Source: Antedon bifida (taxonomy: Eukaryota > Echinodermata > Crinoidea > Comatulida > Antedonidae). From it: a DNA stretch of 64,000 nucleotides. The notes under the pieces were generated by a model. That model saw only the letters and a list, made by a program, of their open reading frames with translations. It had not been told where the DNA came from and did no database searches. The position numbers and the translations under genes were made by a program. The DNA lies in NCBI GenBank assembly GCA_963402885.1, contig OY727101.1, forward strand, positions 14,422,417 to 14,486,416, read 5' to 3'. This document shows, piece after piece, positions 55,001 to 64,000 of the stretch. Within the stretch, counting starts at the first letter, position 1. Each line of letters opens with the position of its first letter.

Positions 55001-58000
55001 TCGACAACAGGAAAGGCTTACGAAGGAACGATGCAATAAAACATCAAACCTATTCAACGTTTTCCAATACTGAACTAGGCTGTATAATGACAAACATTAA
55101 TTTGTATCAACGAACAAAATGCTAGTAATAATGATCACGATCATTTACAATTAGCCGAGTAAAACGAATGACATATTGGCCATTATAAAGTGATTCAAAT
55201 CTTTCTTTAATTACTCACAGATATTGTATATTACGTATGTTATTGCAGAATAAAGATATCGACCTGCAGCAGCAGACTTTCAATTCTGTCCTATACGGCC
55301 GTCTCCTTATTTATTATGATGCATCGTGATTGAGTTTATCCCTTAATTTCATTATCATGGCGACCGTGTGATGGGACTGAGTTCTTTGTCGCAAAGAGTA
55401 TAGACGCAGAATTAATACATGTTTTTAGCGTTAAAAAAGTAAAAGTCCGGTTTGTGGTAAAATCCAATGATGACGGGTTAAAAGGTGTCAACGCAATCGA
55501 ACGGACCGCCGTGCGTTCAGCTAACCTTGCAACGCGTTTGATCAATGTTCAATTTTGACTGTGATCTATAATTGAGTTATTGCATTAAATATGATGTCAT
55601 TTACAGCACTATATGAATGTAATGTAAACCATTAAGGTCTGTCAATGTAACCAATGTTGTCATGCTCTTTATTCGTGTAACACCTCGATTTCAAGATCCA
55701 TTTAAAAGCTTCTTTTCCTCATAATTGGCTTAGGCCTATTTTTTTTTTAAATGTCAATTATTTATAACGTACGAACTAATTAATATCCTATAGTTCGAAA
55801 GTGTTCAATATGTAGGCCTACTTTTAAAAATCTAATTATCTAAACCAAATCTTTACGCTTACGGTCTAAAGCTCTGTCTACACTATCAAACTTTATGTGG
55901 ACAAAAAAATGTGATGTGCCCATACATAGACATGATGATGTCATATCACTACCTTGGGAATATCACTACAATATTTGGGCACATCACACTTTTTTTGTCA
56001 AACTAGCTTGATAGTGTAGACAGAGCTTAATATGTTTAAGTTTACTTTTGTCAGTGTTTTGTTTTACATATTATCATGTAGGTCTATACTGTGGGGTTCC
56101 CATGAGACAAGTCAGTTTTTCCGAAAATAAGAGAATTAAATCATAATGATGTTAGTTTCTGGTCATGCAAATTGCTGTTGAGTATAGTATGTAATCCATA
56201 CCTCATTCTTCGTCTACATCAAACAATTAATAGAATCTATCTCTACCTCCTTTAGACTCTTAAGAGAGGGTAAACACACTTTAAAACCAATCTGAAAATG
56301 CCAATACCCTAAGCTCCAATTTTGTACTACGACAAGTGGTTTATCAACAATCAGTATAAACTAGGCCAATTTTCGAACCAAATCTTTGATTTTTAACCTA
56401 ATCATAGCTTGATTATTCCTTATTAACATGCACAGCATCACCAGAGAAACTCAATACCTTCAAATTAATTACTTTTTTTGTGACGATTAATTACGTGTTC
56501 ACATACATGATACCTGGCATGATTTAGTTATTTGATCATCATGCGATTTTGATTAGGCCAAATGAAAAAAAATGTCCAAGGTTTGACTATTTTTAAACAT
56601 TATGAAATATAATGTTATTGTTTAAAACCCAATGAAATTGTTCTCTTTACATATCAATTACTATAATAATGATAGAAACCTCGAAAAGAAGCCTATCTAG
56701 CAAAAAAAGAAAAGAACATCTCTTTGTTGAATCTCGAAAAGAAGCGCAGTGGGCTTGATTTCGAGATGGGCTTCTTTTCGAGATTACCTGACCAAAGAGC
56801 TGTTCTTTTTTTAAAACTGATTGTAGTCCTTTTTAATGTCACTTTCATAAATTTTTCGAAATTTTAAATCCAGAAAAAGAAATAACTTTATTATAAGAAA
56901 AAAACATATCACAGTCAAGTTTTATCCTTTGTTAATGATATTTTATTTTGATAGAAATTTAAAAAAAATCATTATTTAGGCGTATGTGAATGAAAGGTAC
57001 TGCAGACTGTGTTAATAATCCTATATCAAGATGCACCTGATAGTCATTGTCATGGGTCAGTCTTCCGAAGTCATTTATAATATTGGTATAATGTCACACC
57101 AGTCGTATTTATATGAGTAACCAACATTATCAAAATATGAATTAATATAATCACATACGAATCACATCCCGTACAATGAGATAAAGGGGATTTACTTTCA
57201 AATACGAAAACAAAAGAAAAACATTTCACCAGGAAATTAACAATATAAGCAACTTCCACAAAACCAACCTACAATATCCTAAAATATCAATTTGCACCAA
57301 CGCTGATGTAGGTTGGATTGTGGAAGTAAGTCGTTAACTATGGTTTGAATCAGACTATTACAACTGCCATGAATTCTGTTCTTAAAACTATGTATACGTG
57401 TTGTATGCTTTGTGGAGGTCGCTTCGAAAAATGGTTATTATAGATCATTATCAAAAATATTTTATTAATAAAATATCATTTATTCTACGAATCGTATAAT
57501 AATTGCAAAGGTTATGAAATTTAATCACATACATCGAAATGCTATTCGTTTATACTGATTTACTGATCATTTTTATGAGATAAATGCCAAGCAATAAACA
57601 CAAATATGGATTTATAGAATAGTATTTATTTATATTTAAACAGTGTTTGATTCATTGAATTTTACAGTTAATATTGTTTGCGAACTATAACAAAAAAGGT
57701 GTTTCCACAGCGACGGGGACGTATCTCCACCATGCTCTACCTTATTTTACCATTGTGGGTATGCGGGCAACTCCAACTTCCATTTCTTTCACATTTTTTC
57801 ACAGCGCTTCGAGACTTTTTTTGCCCTTTACAAATCCAAACCCTATCTGCATGCAGTTTGCAGACCATTCTCATGTTTGCAGCAAGCTTAGAAACCTTAA
57901 TCAAAAATCTTGTCTAAAAAACTATTGAGAAATCGATTTGTTTGTGTTGAAACTAAGAACTAGGTCTCACATATCTGATTTTAACAGGTTTTCGCTGACA

Positions 58001-61000
58001 GTTCGTACGTTCAAATGTTTCCTGATAGTACTTGTGACTTAGAATTAAGAGAGTGGATCATTGTGGAGAATGAAGCTACGGTTTACAATTAGCATGTAAT
58101 CCATGCATACTTTTATATTTATCTGCTGACTATATCTCCTACTAATCGAAAGGGTATTCGAATGGAACGTTTGCCATCTTAACTCTTTGACGGATTTGGC
58201 TCATTTCTTAAACCGCCAATTCAAACAGAGGACATTTATCTCATCTTGACCAAGTCTACCTTCGGGCAGATTAGACAATATCTTTGCGAATTAAATTCAC
58301 TGCATGTTGTTCAATTTGTTCATGTATGATATTGTGAATTATTATTTACATTTAGAACAAACGAAACATTGCCCGTAACAATTAGGCCTAGAAATCTAAA
58401 CTTTCAAAATGACGTAAAAGCTCTGTCTACACTTTCAAACTTTATGTGACAAAATAAATGTGATGTGCCCATATATGGACATGATGATGTCATATCACTA
58501 TCATGTTTGGGCATATCTCTACCATATTTGGGCACCGGATCCAAACCAGGGTATGGTACGAATGCTTTTAGGATAAAATTTATTGCAGAACTGGCTACTT
58601 TAGGCCTAGCTACAAAACGTTTCTGATAAGACCTATTTTAAACATAAACTCGAGAGTTAAAAAACTATATGAAAAATATATCATGTTCTTAACAACGTTA
58701 ATCTATAAAAATATTAATTGCTTTTCATAATTCAAGGTCGTGTGAAAACTTCTCAAACACAAAAATCAATGCTAAAGATATAATTATAAAATGTCCGGAT
58801 ATTTAGTGAAGCATTTATTGACAAAGTAATTAGCATAATTATCGATACAGGTGGTTGATATATCTAATCCGTGTCTCGTTATAGTTAATGCCCATGACCT
58901 AATAATTTACTATGATCGAGCAAAACCATAATTAAGTATTAATAATGTATTCCATGCTTCTGACTTATTCGCTTTTTGTTACAAAATTGTTGCAATATAT
59001 TTGTGATATTGCTATGCTATTTTATAAGATACTACAGTGGATACTAACCGGTTAAAATGTACGCTATATTAACCACTAGATATTTAACACTACTGTATAT
59101 ATATTTAATGCTTATAGAACACCTTAGGCCTCTACTTGTTACACATCTGTACGCTATGATACCGTATCTAACCGCTTCAGTTTAGATACCATCGCTATTG
59201 TTGTTATATATATAGCCGTCTTAACGCTTAGATACCGTATCTATAGGCTACACTATAAACATCTATTCGCCGCAGATAGCTAAGCGCATTAACGGTTAGA
59301 TATCTATAGACTATACGCTATAGACATCTATTCTCTAGATCTAAGCGCATTAACGGTAGATATCTATAGGCTATACGCTATAGACATCTATTCGCCGCAG
59401 ATATCTAAGCGCATTAATGGTTAGATATCTATAGACTATACGCTATAGACATCTATTCGCTAGATATCTAAGCGCATTAACGGTATCTATAGGCTATACG
59501 CTATAGACATCTCTTCGCTAAATATCTATACGCATTAACGGTTAGATATCTATAGGCTATACGCTATAGACATCTATTCGCTATATATCTAAGCGCATTA
59601 ACGGTTAGATATCTATAGACATACGGTATAGACATCTATTCGATAGATCTAAGCGCATTAACGGTTAGATATATGTAGGCTACGCTATAGACATCTAATC
59701 GCTATAGATATCTTAAGCGCATTAACGGTTAGATATCTATAGGCTACGCTATACATCTATTCGCTAGATATCTAAACGCATTAACGGTTAGATATATCTA
59801 TAGGCTATACGCTATAGACATCTATTCGCTAGATATGTATATACGCATTAACGGTTAGATATCTATAGGCTACGCTATACATCTATTCGCTAGATATCTA
59901 AACGCATTAACGGTAGATATATCTATAAGCTATACGCTATAGACATCTATTCGCTAGATATGTATATACGCATTAACGGTTACTGATATCTATTAGGCTA
60001 TACGCTATAGACATCTATTCGCTAGATATCTAAGCGCATTTAACAGTTAGATATAATATAGGCTAAACGCTATAGATATCTATGCGCTAGATATCTCAGC
60101 GCATTAACAGTAGATATATATATATAGGCAATACGTTATAGACATCTATTCGCTAGATATCTGAGCGCATTAATGGTTAGATATCTAGGCTATACGATAT
60201 AGACATCTCTTCGCTAGATATCTATGCGCATTAACAGTTAGATATCTATAGGCTATACGATATAGACATCTCTTCGCTAGATATCTAAGCGCATTAACAG
60301 TAGATATCTATAGGCTATACGCTATATCTATTTTCTAGATATCTAAGCGCATTAACGGTTAGATATTTATAGGCTATACGCTATAGACATCTATTCGCTA
60401 GTCTAAGCGCATTGACGGTTATATATCTATAGGCTATACGCTATAGACATCTATTCGCTAGATATCTAAGCGCATTAACGATTAGATATCTATAGGCTAT
60501 ACGCTATAGACATCTCTTCGCTAGATATCTATACGCATTAACGGTTGGATATCTAAAGGCTATACGCTATAGACATCTATTCGCTAGATATCTAAGCGCA
60601 TTAAGGGTTAGATATCCATGGCTATACGCTATAGACATCTATTCGCTAGATATCTAAGCGCATTAATGGTTAGATATCTATAGGCTATACGCTGTAGGCA
60701 TCTATTCGCTAGATATCTAAGCGCATTAAGGGTTAGATATCCATGGCTATACGCTATAGACATCTATTCGCTAGATATCTAAGCGCATTAAGGGTTAGAT
60801 ATCTATCGGCTATACGCTATAGACATTATTCTATTCGCTAGATATCTAAGCGCATTAAGGGTTAGATATCCATAGGCTATACGCTATAGACATCTATTCG
60901 CTAGATATCTAAGCGCATTAATGGTTAGATATCTATAGGCTATAGGCCTACACTATATGCATCTATTCGCTAGATATCTAAGCGCATTAAGGGTTAGATA

Positions 61001-63925
61001 TCTATCGCTATAACTAATATCTAACCGTTAAAGACGGACGGGTCATCTCATTATTTCATGATTAGTTTAGAACAACATACAGTAATCATTAGAAATATTA
61101 ATGATTTACGAGATTTTATGAATATTAAGAATATTTAATGACCGAGAGTCACATTCGGTAAAGATTAGATGAAAAGATTAAATAATAACAGTTGTAATAT
61201 TTCAGTAAAGCTGAAGCTTTATTTTGTTCATTAGCCTTCGAATACGAGACGCCCCAAGGAATTGGTAAAATAATAAGCTGTTTTAATTTGATAATCTAAG
61301 AAACAACTCGATCTGTCCCAGGAGACCACGAAATCGTTTTCTGATTTCTGTTTGTTAGCTAAACGTCGGCATGAAATTAGATGATAGTCATAATTGTAAT
61401 ATTGAGATTAATAATTATTATTTTGAAAACATTGAGAAATAAATTGAGATGCAGTATAATAAAAATAATAATATATTATAACATTCATGCGAATATGCGG
61501 AAAACTGTATACTGTCTTTTTTTTAAATTGCATACGATAAAGCAGTTACCTTAAACTGACAAAATTGAAAATATGAATTATCAAAAATGGGAATTATAAG
61601 TAACTAGGCCTACAATTGAAACATGTACAGGAGACGAAGGAAGGCATACAAAAACATTAAAACATGAATACTCGTGGATTGAATAATAAAGTATTAATTT
61701 ATATAATCTTTTCTGATATGGGATTTTTAATGATGTTCTGTTGTGATATATAAAATTCAATATTGTGTCAGTACACTGTCTTTTTCAACCCCACCAGTTT
61801 GGACAGTTAATAGACCTATGTTTGTAATGGTATTCAGACACCTTGCATATGCTTGGTTCTCACTACTAGAGACGTAACACAAGGACGTAACTCAACGTAA
61901 GTGACTTGACCAATCACAAGCGATGTATTATTCGAACTGTCGCTTTTCATTGGTCAACACGCTTGCGTTGCGTTTACGTCCTTACGTTGCGTCCTAGTTG
62001 GAACCAAGCATAATGATTAACTCACAATACAAAACCCACATTATTCTTTTATATTTTTAAAACAAGCCTATATAAAAAAAACCAAAATTAATTAATTTAG
62101 CTGTAAAAAGCGACAATAAAAAGAGAAGAAAAGATATTCTTAAGTATATATAGGCCTAGTATTGTTATTTAATGCATGCGAACTGTACTATTTTTTATTT
62201 TTTATTGCATAATAGTACAAATCAAGGTTTCTTAGGTAATGTTTAACGGTGTTATGCGAAATGACCAATCAATATTATAAGCCTGTGATTAGCATATGCT
62301 ATTGAGATTATCGACAGAATCTTGTAACAATGCCCTCTTCGCGGTCAAAACACATACTACTGTCTGTGTTTCACGGATGTGTTTCTGACATATTTAAAGC
62401 TTCCAAGCCCATACCCGTCTCATCCCCCTCCCCCCTCTCGACAACCCAACAGTCACAGAGATATATCCTAGTTCGAGGTTGAACAATAATAGTGAAACAA
62501 TCTATTTTTTTTTTCTGATTTTGCAATTGCGTATCCAGATAATTGGTGGTGTTTGGGGTCTTTTTAAGTACCTCTTGTTTTGATCCGAATATTGATTGTT
62601 AGATTCACATTTAATCCTTCTTTGCAAATTCTCGGTAGAAGAGCTCATGCTTCTAGGACGGGGGTACAATTTCCTCGTCTTTAAGTTTCCATTACACAGG
62701 ATGTATGTAATCTGAATTATTGCTATTGTGATAAATAGTAATACAATGATTTATTGTTTCCTAATAAAAATAGTGTAGGTAATTATCATAGCGATTCACG
62801 TGACGTACTTACGTCTACACAATTCTTGATTGCAATAAAACTCTAGTCTTGTTATATGAGAATGACTTAAATGACATAAAAACCTGGCCTATGTCACCAC
62901 AGTATATCTTATTATAACATAAATTAGAGTAGAACCACCATTAAGGGGACATCTTCGGGAACCAATAAAGTGTCCTTATAATAGGGGTATGTCCCCTGAA
63001 TATGGGTTGTCCGAGTACTGTTAAAACATTTTTGTTTATTGTTCATTTCACAGGAAGGTGTCCCCTTAATAGGGGCTGTCTATGTGTTGAAACACATCAT
63101 TGGCCTTCGTTCGTTTCGCATGAAGGTGTCCCCTTAATAGGGGCGTTTCCCCTGAATATGGGCTGTCTGTGTGTTGAAACACATCATTGACCCTCGTTCC
63201 TTTCACAGAAGGTGTTCCCATAATAGGGGCGTGTCCCCTGAATATGTGCTGTCTATGTGTTTAAACACATCATTGGCCCTCGTTCGTTTCACAGAAGGTG
63301 TTCACTGAATAGGGATGTGTTCACTGAATAGGGATGTGTCCCCTGAATATGGGAGTATTATGAGTTGAAACACATCATTGGCCCTCGTTCCTTTCACAGG
63401 AATGTGTCCCCTTAATAGGGCGTGTGTCCTCTCAATATGGGATGTATTATATATTGAAACACTCGTCATGAGGCCCTCGTTCGTTTCACAGGAGAGGTTA
63501 CCTCAATATAGGAGTGTCCTCTGAATAGGGATGCTTGTCCACCGGGAGCAGGGCATGTCCAAGAAAGTGGTTCTACTGTTATTGATAAATATGTTGGTGC
63601 TACTGTAAAGTCTAAATGCCAAGTACGTTTGAGAGAAAACATAATGTAGGATTATTATTATCAGTCTCCGAAGCATATTAATTTGTCAATATACAGTTAA
63701 TATTATTTATTAGTACGTTTATTAATTTTTAAAAATCATGAAATTCGCAACCTTATAACACAGTGGAATTAAATTATAAAATAATTGAACTTGTACAAAT
63801 TGGTGTCAATTGGTTGTTTCGACGTAATCAGAGCATTGTTACACAGGACGACAGATCCTATTTCTAACCAACGAAACGGCTTAATTTATTCTCCTCTTAG
63901 AGATAATTGAAAATGTACTCACCAT
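31068..63925 (-). CDS. Calmodulin-like EF-hand protein (150 aa)
   Basis: Six coding exons in transcript order: 63923-63925 (ATG only), 39856-39889, 38605-38748, 34040-34166, 31795-31910 and 31068-31096. All junctions are GT-AG and in phase, giving 150 residues (calmodulin: 149). Five introns, including one right after ATG, sit where vertebrate calmodulin genes have theirs. The N-lobe is close to calmodulin ([30 protein letters not shown]) with two canonical loops, [12 protein letters not shown] and [12 protein letters not shown]. Loop 3, [12 protein letters not shown], has Arg at ligand position 5 and is probably impaired; loop 4, [12 protein letters not shown], is intact. The C-lobe helices ([20 protein letters not shown]) differ strongly from calmodulin, so this is a paralogue acting as a calcium sensor rather than calmodulin itself. 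Exons 2-6 are secure. The ATG exon, 24 kb upstream, rests on an ideal CCAACATG|GTGAGT site and the family structure. Confidence 0.85.
31991..32100. mobile_element. Fragment of a family B element
   Basis: CAGCTTGGTTCATATTCTA followed by ACGCAGCGCAATGACGTA and a distorted GCGACAGTTCGG segment, without a right end. It lies in intron 4 of the calmodulin-like gene. Confidence 0.4.
34861..35074. mobile_element. Two family A MITEs in direct tandem, both truncated
   Basis: One left end begins at 34861 (AAGCTCTGTCTACACTATCA) and a second at 34950. Each is followed by the ATGATGTCATAGC-type core. The first stops after about 80 bp and the second loses its right end near 35074. Located in intron 3 of the calmodulin-like gene. 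Confidence 0.8.
35802..35958. mobile_element. Foldback MITE, family A copy 10
   Basis: Ends AAGCTCTGTGTCTACACTA and TAGTGTAGTCAGAGCTT with the full hairpin core. Confidence 0.85.
36708..36905. mobile_element. Foldback MITE, family C copy 2
   Basis: AAAGCCAATTTACACAGACG at the left and GCGTCTGTGTAAATTGGCC at the right are inverted. Inner GGTTTTCCGCTTACCGTTACC pairs loosely with GCGGTAATGG. Confidence 0.85.
37806..38035. repeat. 78-bp tandem repeat, three copies
   Basis: Each unit contains GGCTGTAGTGTTAAAAACAT, then TTCATTGGGAAGTGTC and CCTTAATAGGGGTGTCC. TGTAGTG recurs at 37814, 37891 and 37969. The unit belongs to the CCCCTTAATAGGGG superfamily seen at 63 kb. Located in intron 3 of the calmodulin-like gene. 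Confidence 0.9.
38885..39770. repeat. GAT-rich minisatellite, 56-bp unit
   Basis: From about 39140 to 39620 the period is 56 bp (GATGATAATG at 39274, 39330, 39386 and 39442). Units contain GAAGATCATGATTATGACGA and TTGTGATAATGATTATTATG. Flanks are looser GAT/AAT microsatellite. The plus strand is almost free of C. It fills most of intron 2 of the calmodulin-like gene. Confidence 0.95.
42027..42193. mobile_element. Foldback MITE, family C copy 3
   Basis: AGGCCATTTATACATACTAGC at the left (degraded) and CTCGTCTGTGTAAATAGGCC at the right, with CGGTAACGGTAAGCGGAA mirrored by TTCCGCTTACCCTTACCG. Confidence 0.8.
42893..43087. mobile_element. AGTGGCG element (family F), complete copy
   Basis: The left end AGTGGCGTAACGG is mirrored by GCGTTACGCCACT. 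The interior has CAGGGGCCCCGGAGC and GAGGTCTCCAGCATTGGAGG. Both flanks read GTACTGGGG or TATACTGGGG. Partial relatives are at about 2240, 11333 and 14165. Confidence 0.75.
43528..43692. mobile_element. Foldback MITE, family A copy 11
   Basis: Ends AAAGGCTTTTCTACACTATC and GATAGTGTAGACAAAGCCT; complementary changes at the two ends (GGCTTT/AAAGCC) keep the hairpin. Confidence 0.85.
46563..46790. mobile_element. Foldback MITE, family B copy, complete
   Basis: Left TAAGCGTGGTTCCCACTAGC and right CAAGTGGGAACCAAGCTTTA are inverse ends. ACGTAACGCAACGC pairs with GCGTTACGTTGCGT. Confidence 0.85.
47333..47430 (+). repeat. tRNA-like sequence, possible SINE head
   Basis: TAGTGGTTTAACAGG resembles a pol III A box and GAGTTCAAATCCTG a B box, about 55 bp apart as in tRNA genes. 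A T-rich run follows (47427 on). I cannot fold a full cloverleaf with an acceptor stem, so a tRNA-derived SINE head or tRNA pseudogene is more likely than a functional tRNA. Confidence 0.35.
47553..47711. mobile_element. Foldback MITE, family B copy, complete
   Basis: GCTTGGTTCCCACTAAAGAC and CTAGTGGGAACCAAGCTT are inverse ends. GAGTTGACCAATCACAAA pairs with GCCATTGGTCAACACG. Confidence 0.88.
48323..48634. repeat. 168-bp tandem duplication, two diverged copies
   Basis: ATTGATAGCAGTCGTGTGAG at 48323 returns as ATTGATAACAGTCGTGTGAG at 48491. Both copies contain TTAACCCTGTTCGTTGAAAG. The second copy has drifted and lacks part of the middle. Confidence 0.85.
48811..50690. mobile_element. 1.88-kb terminal-inverted-repeat element, non-autonomous
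   Basis: The ends TAGTCAGGTGGCTTAG and CTAAGCC-like AAGCCACCTGACTA are inverted, and similarity continues inward for over 150 bp (GTTACACGGTGGACAAAAGC, AAATTTGGCATG, TTTTTGCCTAGGAGCCAC). The insertion is flanked by the satellite motif AAT on both sides (48808-48810 and 50691-50693), a 3-bp target duplication. No transposase frame is visible, so it would need an enzyme from elsewhere. Inside are CAAGATGGCGGCCAAAATCC repeats near both ends and three TGACCTTTGACCT motifs. Confidence 0.9.
49285..49618 (+). promoter_or_regulatory. Three perfect DR1-type motifs inside the TIR element
   Basis: TGACCTTTGACCT occurs at 49285-49297, 49465-49477 and 49606-49618. Its complement AGGTCAAAGGTCA is the consensus direct repeat with 1-bp spacing bound by RXR, HNF4 and related nuclear receptors. 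Whether any receptor binds here is unknown. Confidence 0.6.
51538..51720. mobile_element. Foldback MITE, family B copy
   Basis: AAGCTTGGTTCCCACTTGTA at the left and TAGTCAGAACCAAACTTAAG at the right, with TTGACCAATCACAAGCGATG mirrored by ATTGATCAACCCGCTTC. Confidence 0.75.
53820..54055. repeat. 22-bp satellite, about 11 copies
   Basis: The unit is GCGTGTTTAACTTCGGAGTC plus CC, with variants (GCGTATTTAAC, CACGTTTTTAAC). The array is bounded by non-repetitive sequence. Confidence 0.95.
55869..56028. mobile_element. Foldback MITE, family A copy 12, complete
   Basis: AAGCTCTGTCTACACTATCA and GATAGTGTAGACAGAGCTT are perfect inverse ends around the full core. Confidence 0.9.
57741..57913 (-). CDS. 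Possible cysteine-rich exon inside intron 1 (uncertain)
   Basis: On the minus strand a frame runs from an acceptor-like site (TAGTTTTTTAG) to a donor-like site (AAAATAAG|GTAGAG), or to a TAG at 57737 if unspliced. It reads [20 protein letters not shown] and [19 protein letters not shown] then [13 protein letters not shown]. The C-C-C-NGSWSC spacing is reminiscent of small secreted disulphide domains such as the second half of a sushi module, but no family is certain. No partner exons were found in the flanking 500 bp. It could be a nested gene, an alternative exon or chance. Confidence 0.2.
58418..58535. mobile_element. Foldback MITE, family A copy 13, right end missing
   Basis: AAGCTCTGTCTACACTTTCA then the usual GATGTGCCCATATATGGAC core. 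It stops at TTTGGGCACCGG. Confidence 0.8.
59200..61012. repeat. 63-bp palindrome-rich satellite, about 28 copies
   Basis: The unit contains AGATATCTATAGGCTATACG, CTATAGACATCTATTCGCTA and GATATCTAAGCGCATTAACG. AGATATCT, CTATAG and TATAG-type palindromes recur inside each unit. Copies vary by small indels and substitutions. 59040-59200 is a more diverged edge of the same array. Confidence 0.95.
61850..62011. mobile_element. Foldback MITE, family B copy
   Basis: TGCTTGGTTCTCACTACTAG and GTCCTAGTTGGAACCAAGCA are inverse ends. TTGACCAATCACAAGCGATG pairs with CGCTTTTCATTGGTCAAC. Confidence 0.88.
62935..63560. repeat. CCCCTTAATAGGGG-type tandem array, about 100-bp unit
   Basis: About six degenerate units with GTGTCCCCTTAATAGGGG, GTCCCCTGAATATGGG, GTTGAAACACATCATTGGCC and CTCGTTCGTTTCACAG. 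Part of it forms a 62-codon frame (63002-63190) reading [12 protein letters not shown] twice, a by-product of the repeat. Confidence 0.9.
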
Positions 63926-64000
63926 GTTGGACCACGTATAATTATTAGGCACCTTATACTCGTCAAGAGGTCTGTTTCATCTCGCCCCATTTAACGCCAG

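Larger units (their letters stand above)
39890..63922 (-). other. Intron 1 of the calmodulin-like gene, about 24 kb
   Basis: No confidently coding exon was found on either strand. It holds copies of MITE families A, B, C and F, tandem arrays (48.3, 48.7-51.5, 53.8-54.1, 59.2-61.0 and 62.9-63.6 kb), a 1.88-kb inverted-repeat element and AT-rich filler. The stretches 40.0-42.0, 43.9-46.4, 51.8-53.7, 54.1-55.8, 56.1-57.7 and 61.1-61.8 kb contain nothing I recognise. Its length depends on the ATG exon at 63923 being right. Confidence 0.6.

Overview
The window is AT-rich metazoan DNA with small exons, long introns, GT-AG splice sites and a heavy load of foldback (MITE-like) elements and tandem arrays. 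Gene structures (a calmodulin-type gene and an alpha-tubulin gene, each with an intron directly after the ATG), the genes themselves (DRAP1, FCF1) and the abundant AGGCCTA palindrome suggest a marine invertebrate deuterostome, perhaps an echinoderm. That placement is inference and cannot be fixed from the sequence alone.

Layout. (1) 0.8-1.7 kb: a two-exon gene for an unrecognised 116-residue protein (+). (2) 3.9-6.25 kb: a six-exon gene for an unrecognised 223-residue protein (-), head to head (180 bp apart) with (3) DRAP1 / NC2-alpha (+, 6.43-10.89 kb, seven exons, 240 aa), a complete transcriptional corepressor gene. (4) 11.9-12.5 kb: a large inverted repeat whose right arm runs into the promoter of (5) FCF1 (+, 12.60-15.25 kb, six coding exons, 203 aa), the PIN-domain protein of small-subunit rRNA processing. 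(6) 15.6-17.2 kb: a 42-bp minisatellite and a recent 335-bp tandem duplication. (7) 18.0-18.7 kb: an intronless ORF for a putative N-myristoylated, CKP-heptad and lysine-rich protein (-). (8) 21.6-27.4 kb: a complete three-exon alpha-tubulin gene (+) with an unusual acidic tail. (9) 31.07-63.93 kb: a six-exon calmodulin-like gene (-) that spans half of the window. Its first intron is about 24 kb and is filled with arrays (63-bp, 95-bp, 22-bp, about 100-bp), many foldback elements and a 1.88-kb terminal-inverted-repeat element inserted in the 95-bp satellite.

The genes are ordinary housekeeping or cytoskeletal loci and form no operon or pathway. The only physical coupling visible is the divergent pair at 6.25-6.43 kb. 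Most lineage-specific content is repetitive: at least six foldback families recur, the commonest (about 13 copies) having ends reading AAGCTCTGTCTACACTATCA. I found no clear novel system. The best candidates for a second look are the divergent calmodulin paralogue, the inverted repeat at the FCF1 promoter, the element carrying three perfect DR1 nuclear-receptor-type sites, the CKP-heptad protein and a possible cysteine-rich exon at 57.7-57.9 kb.
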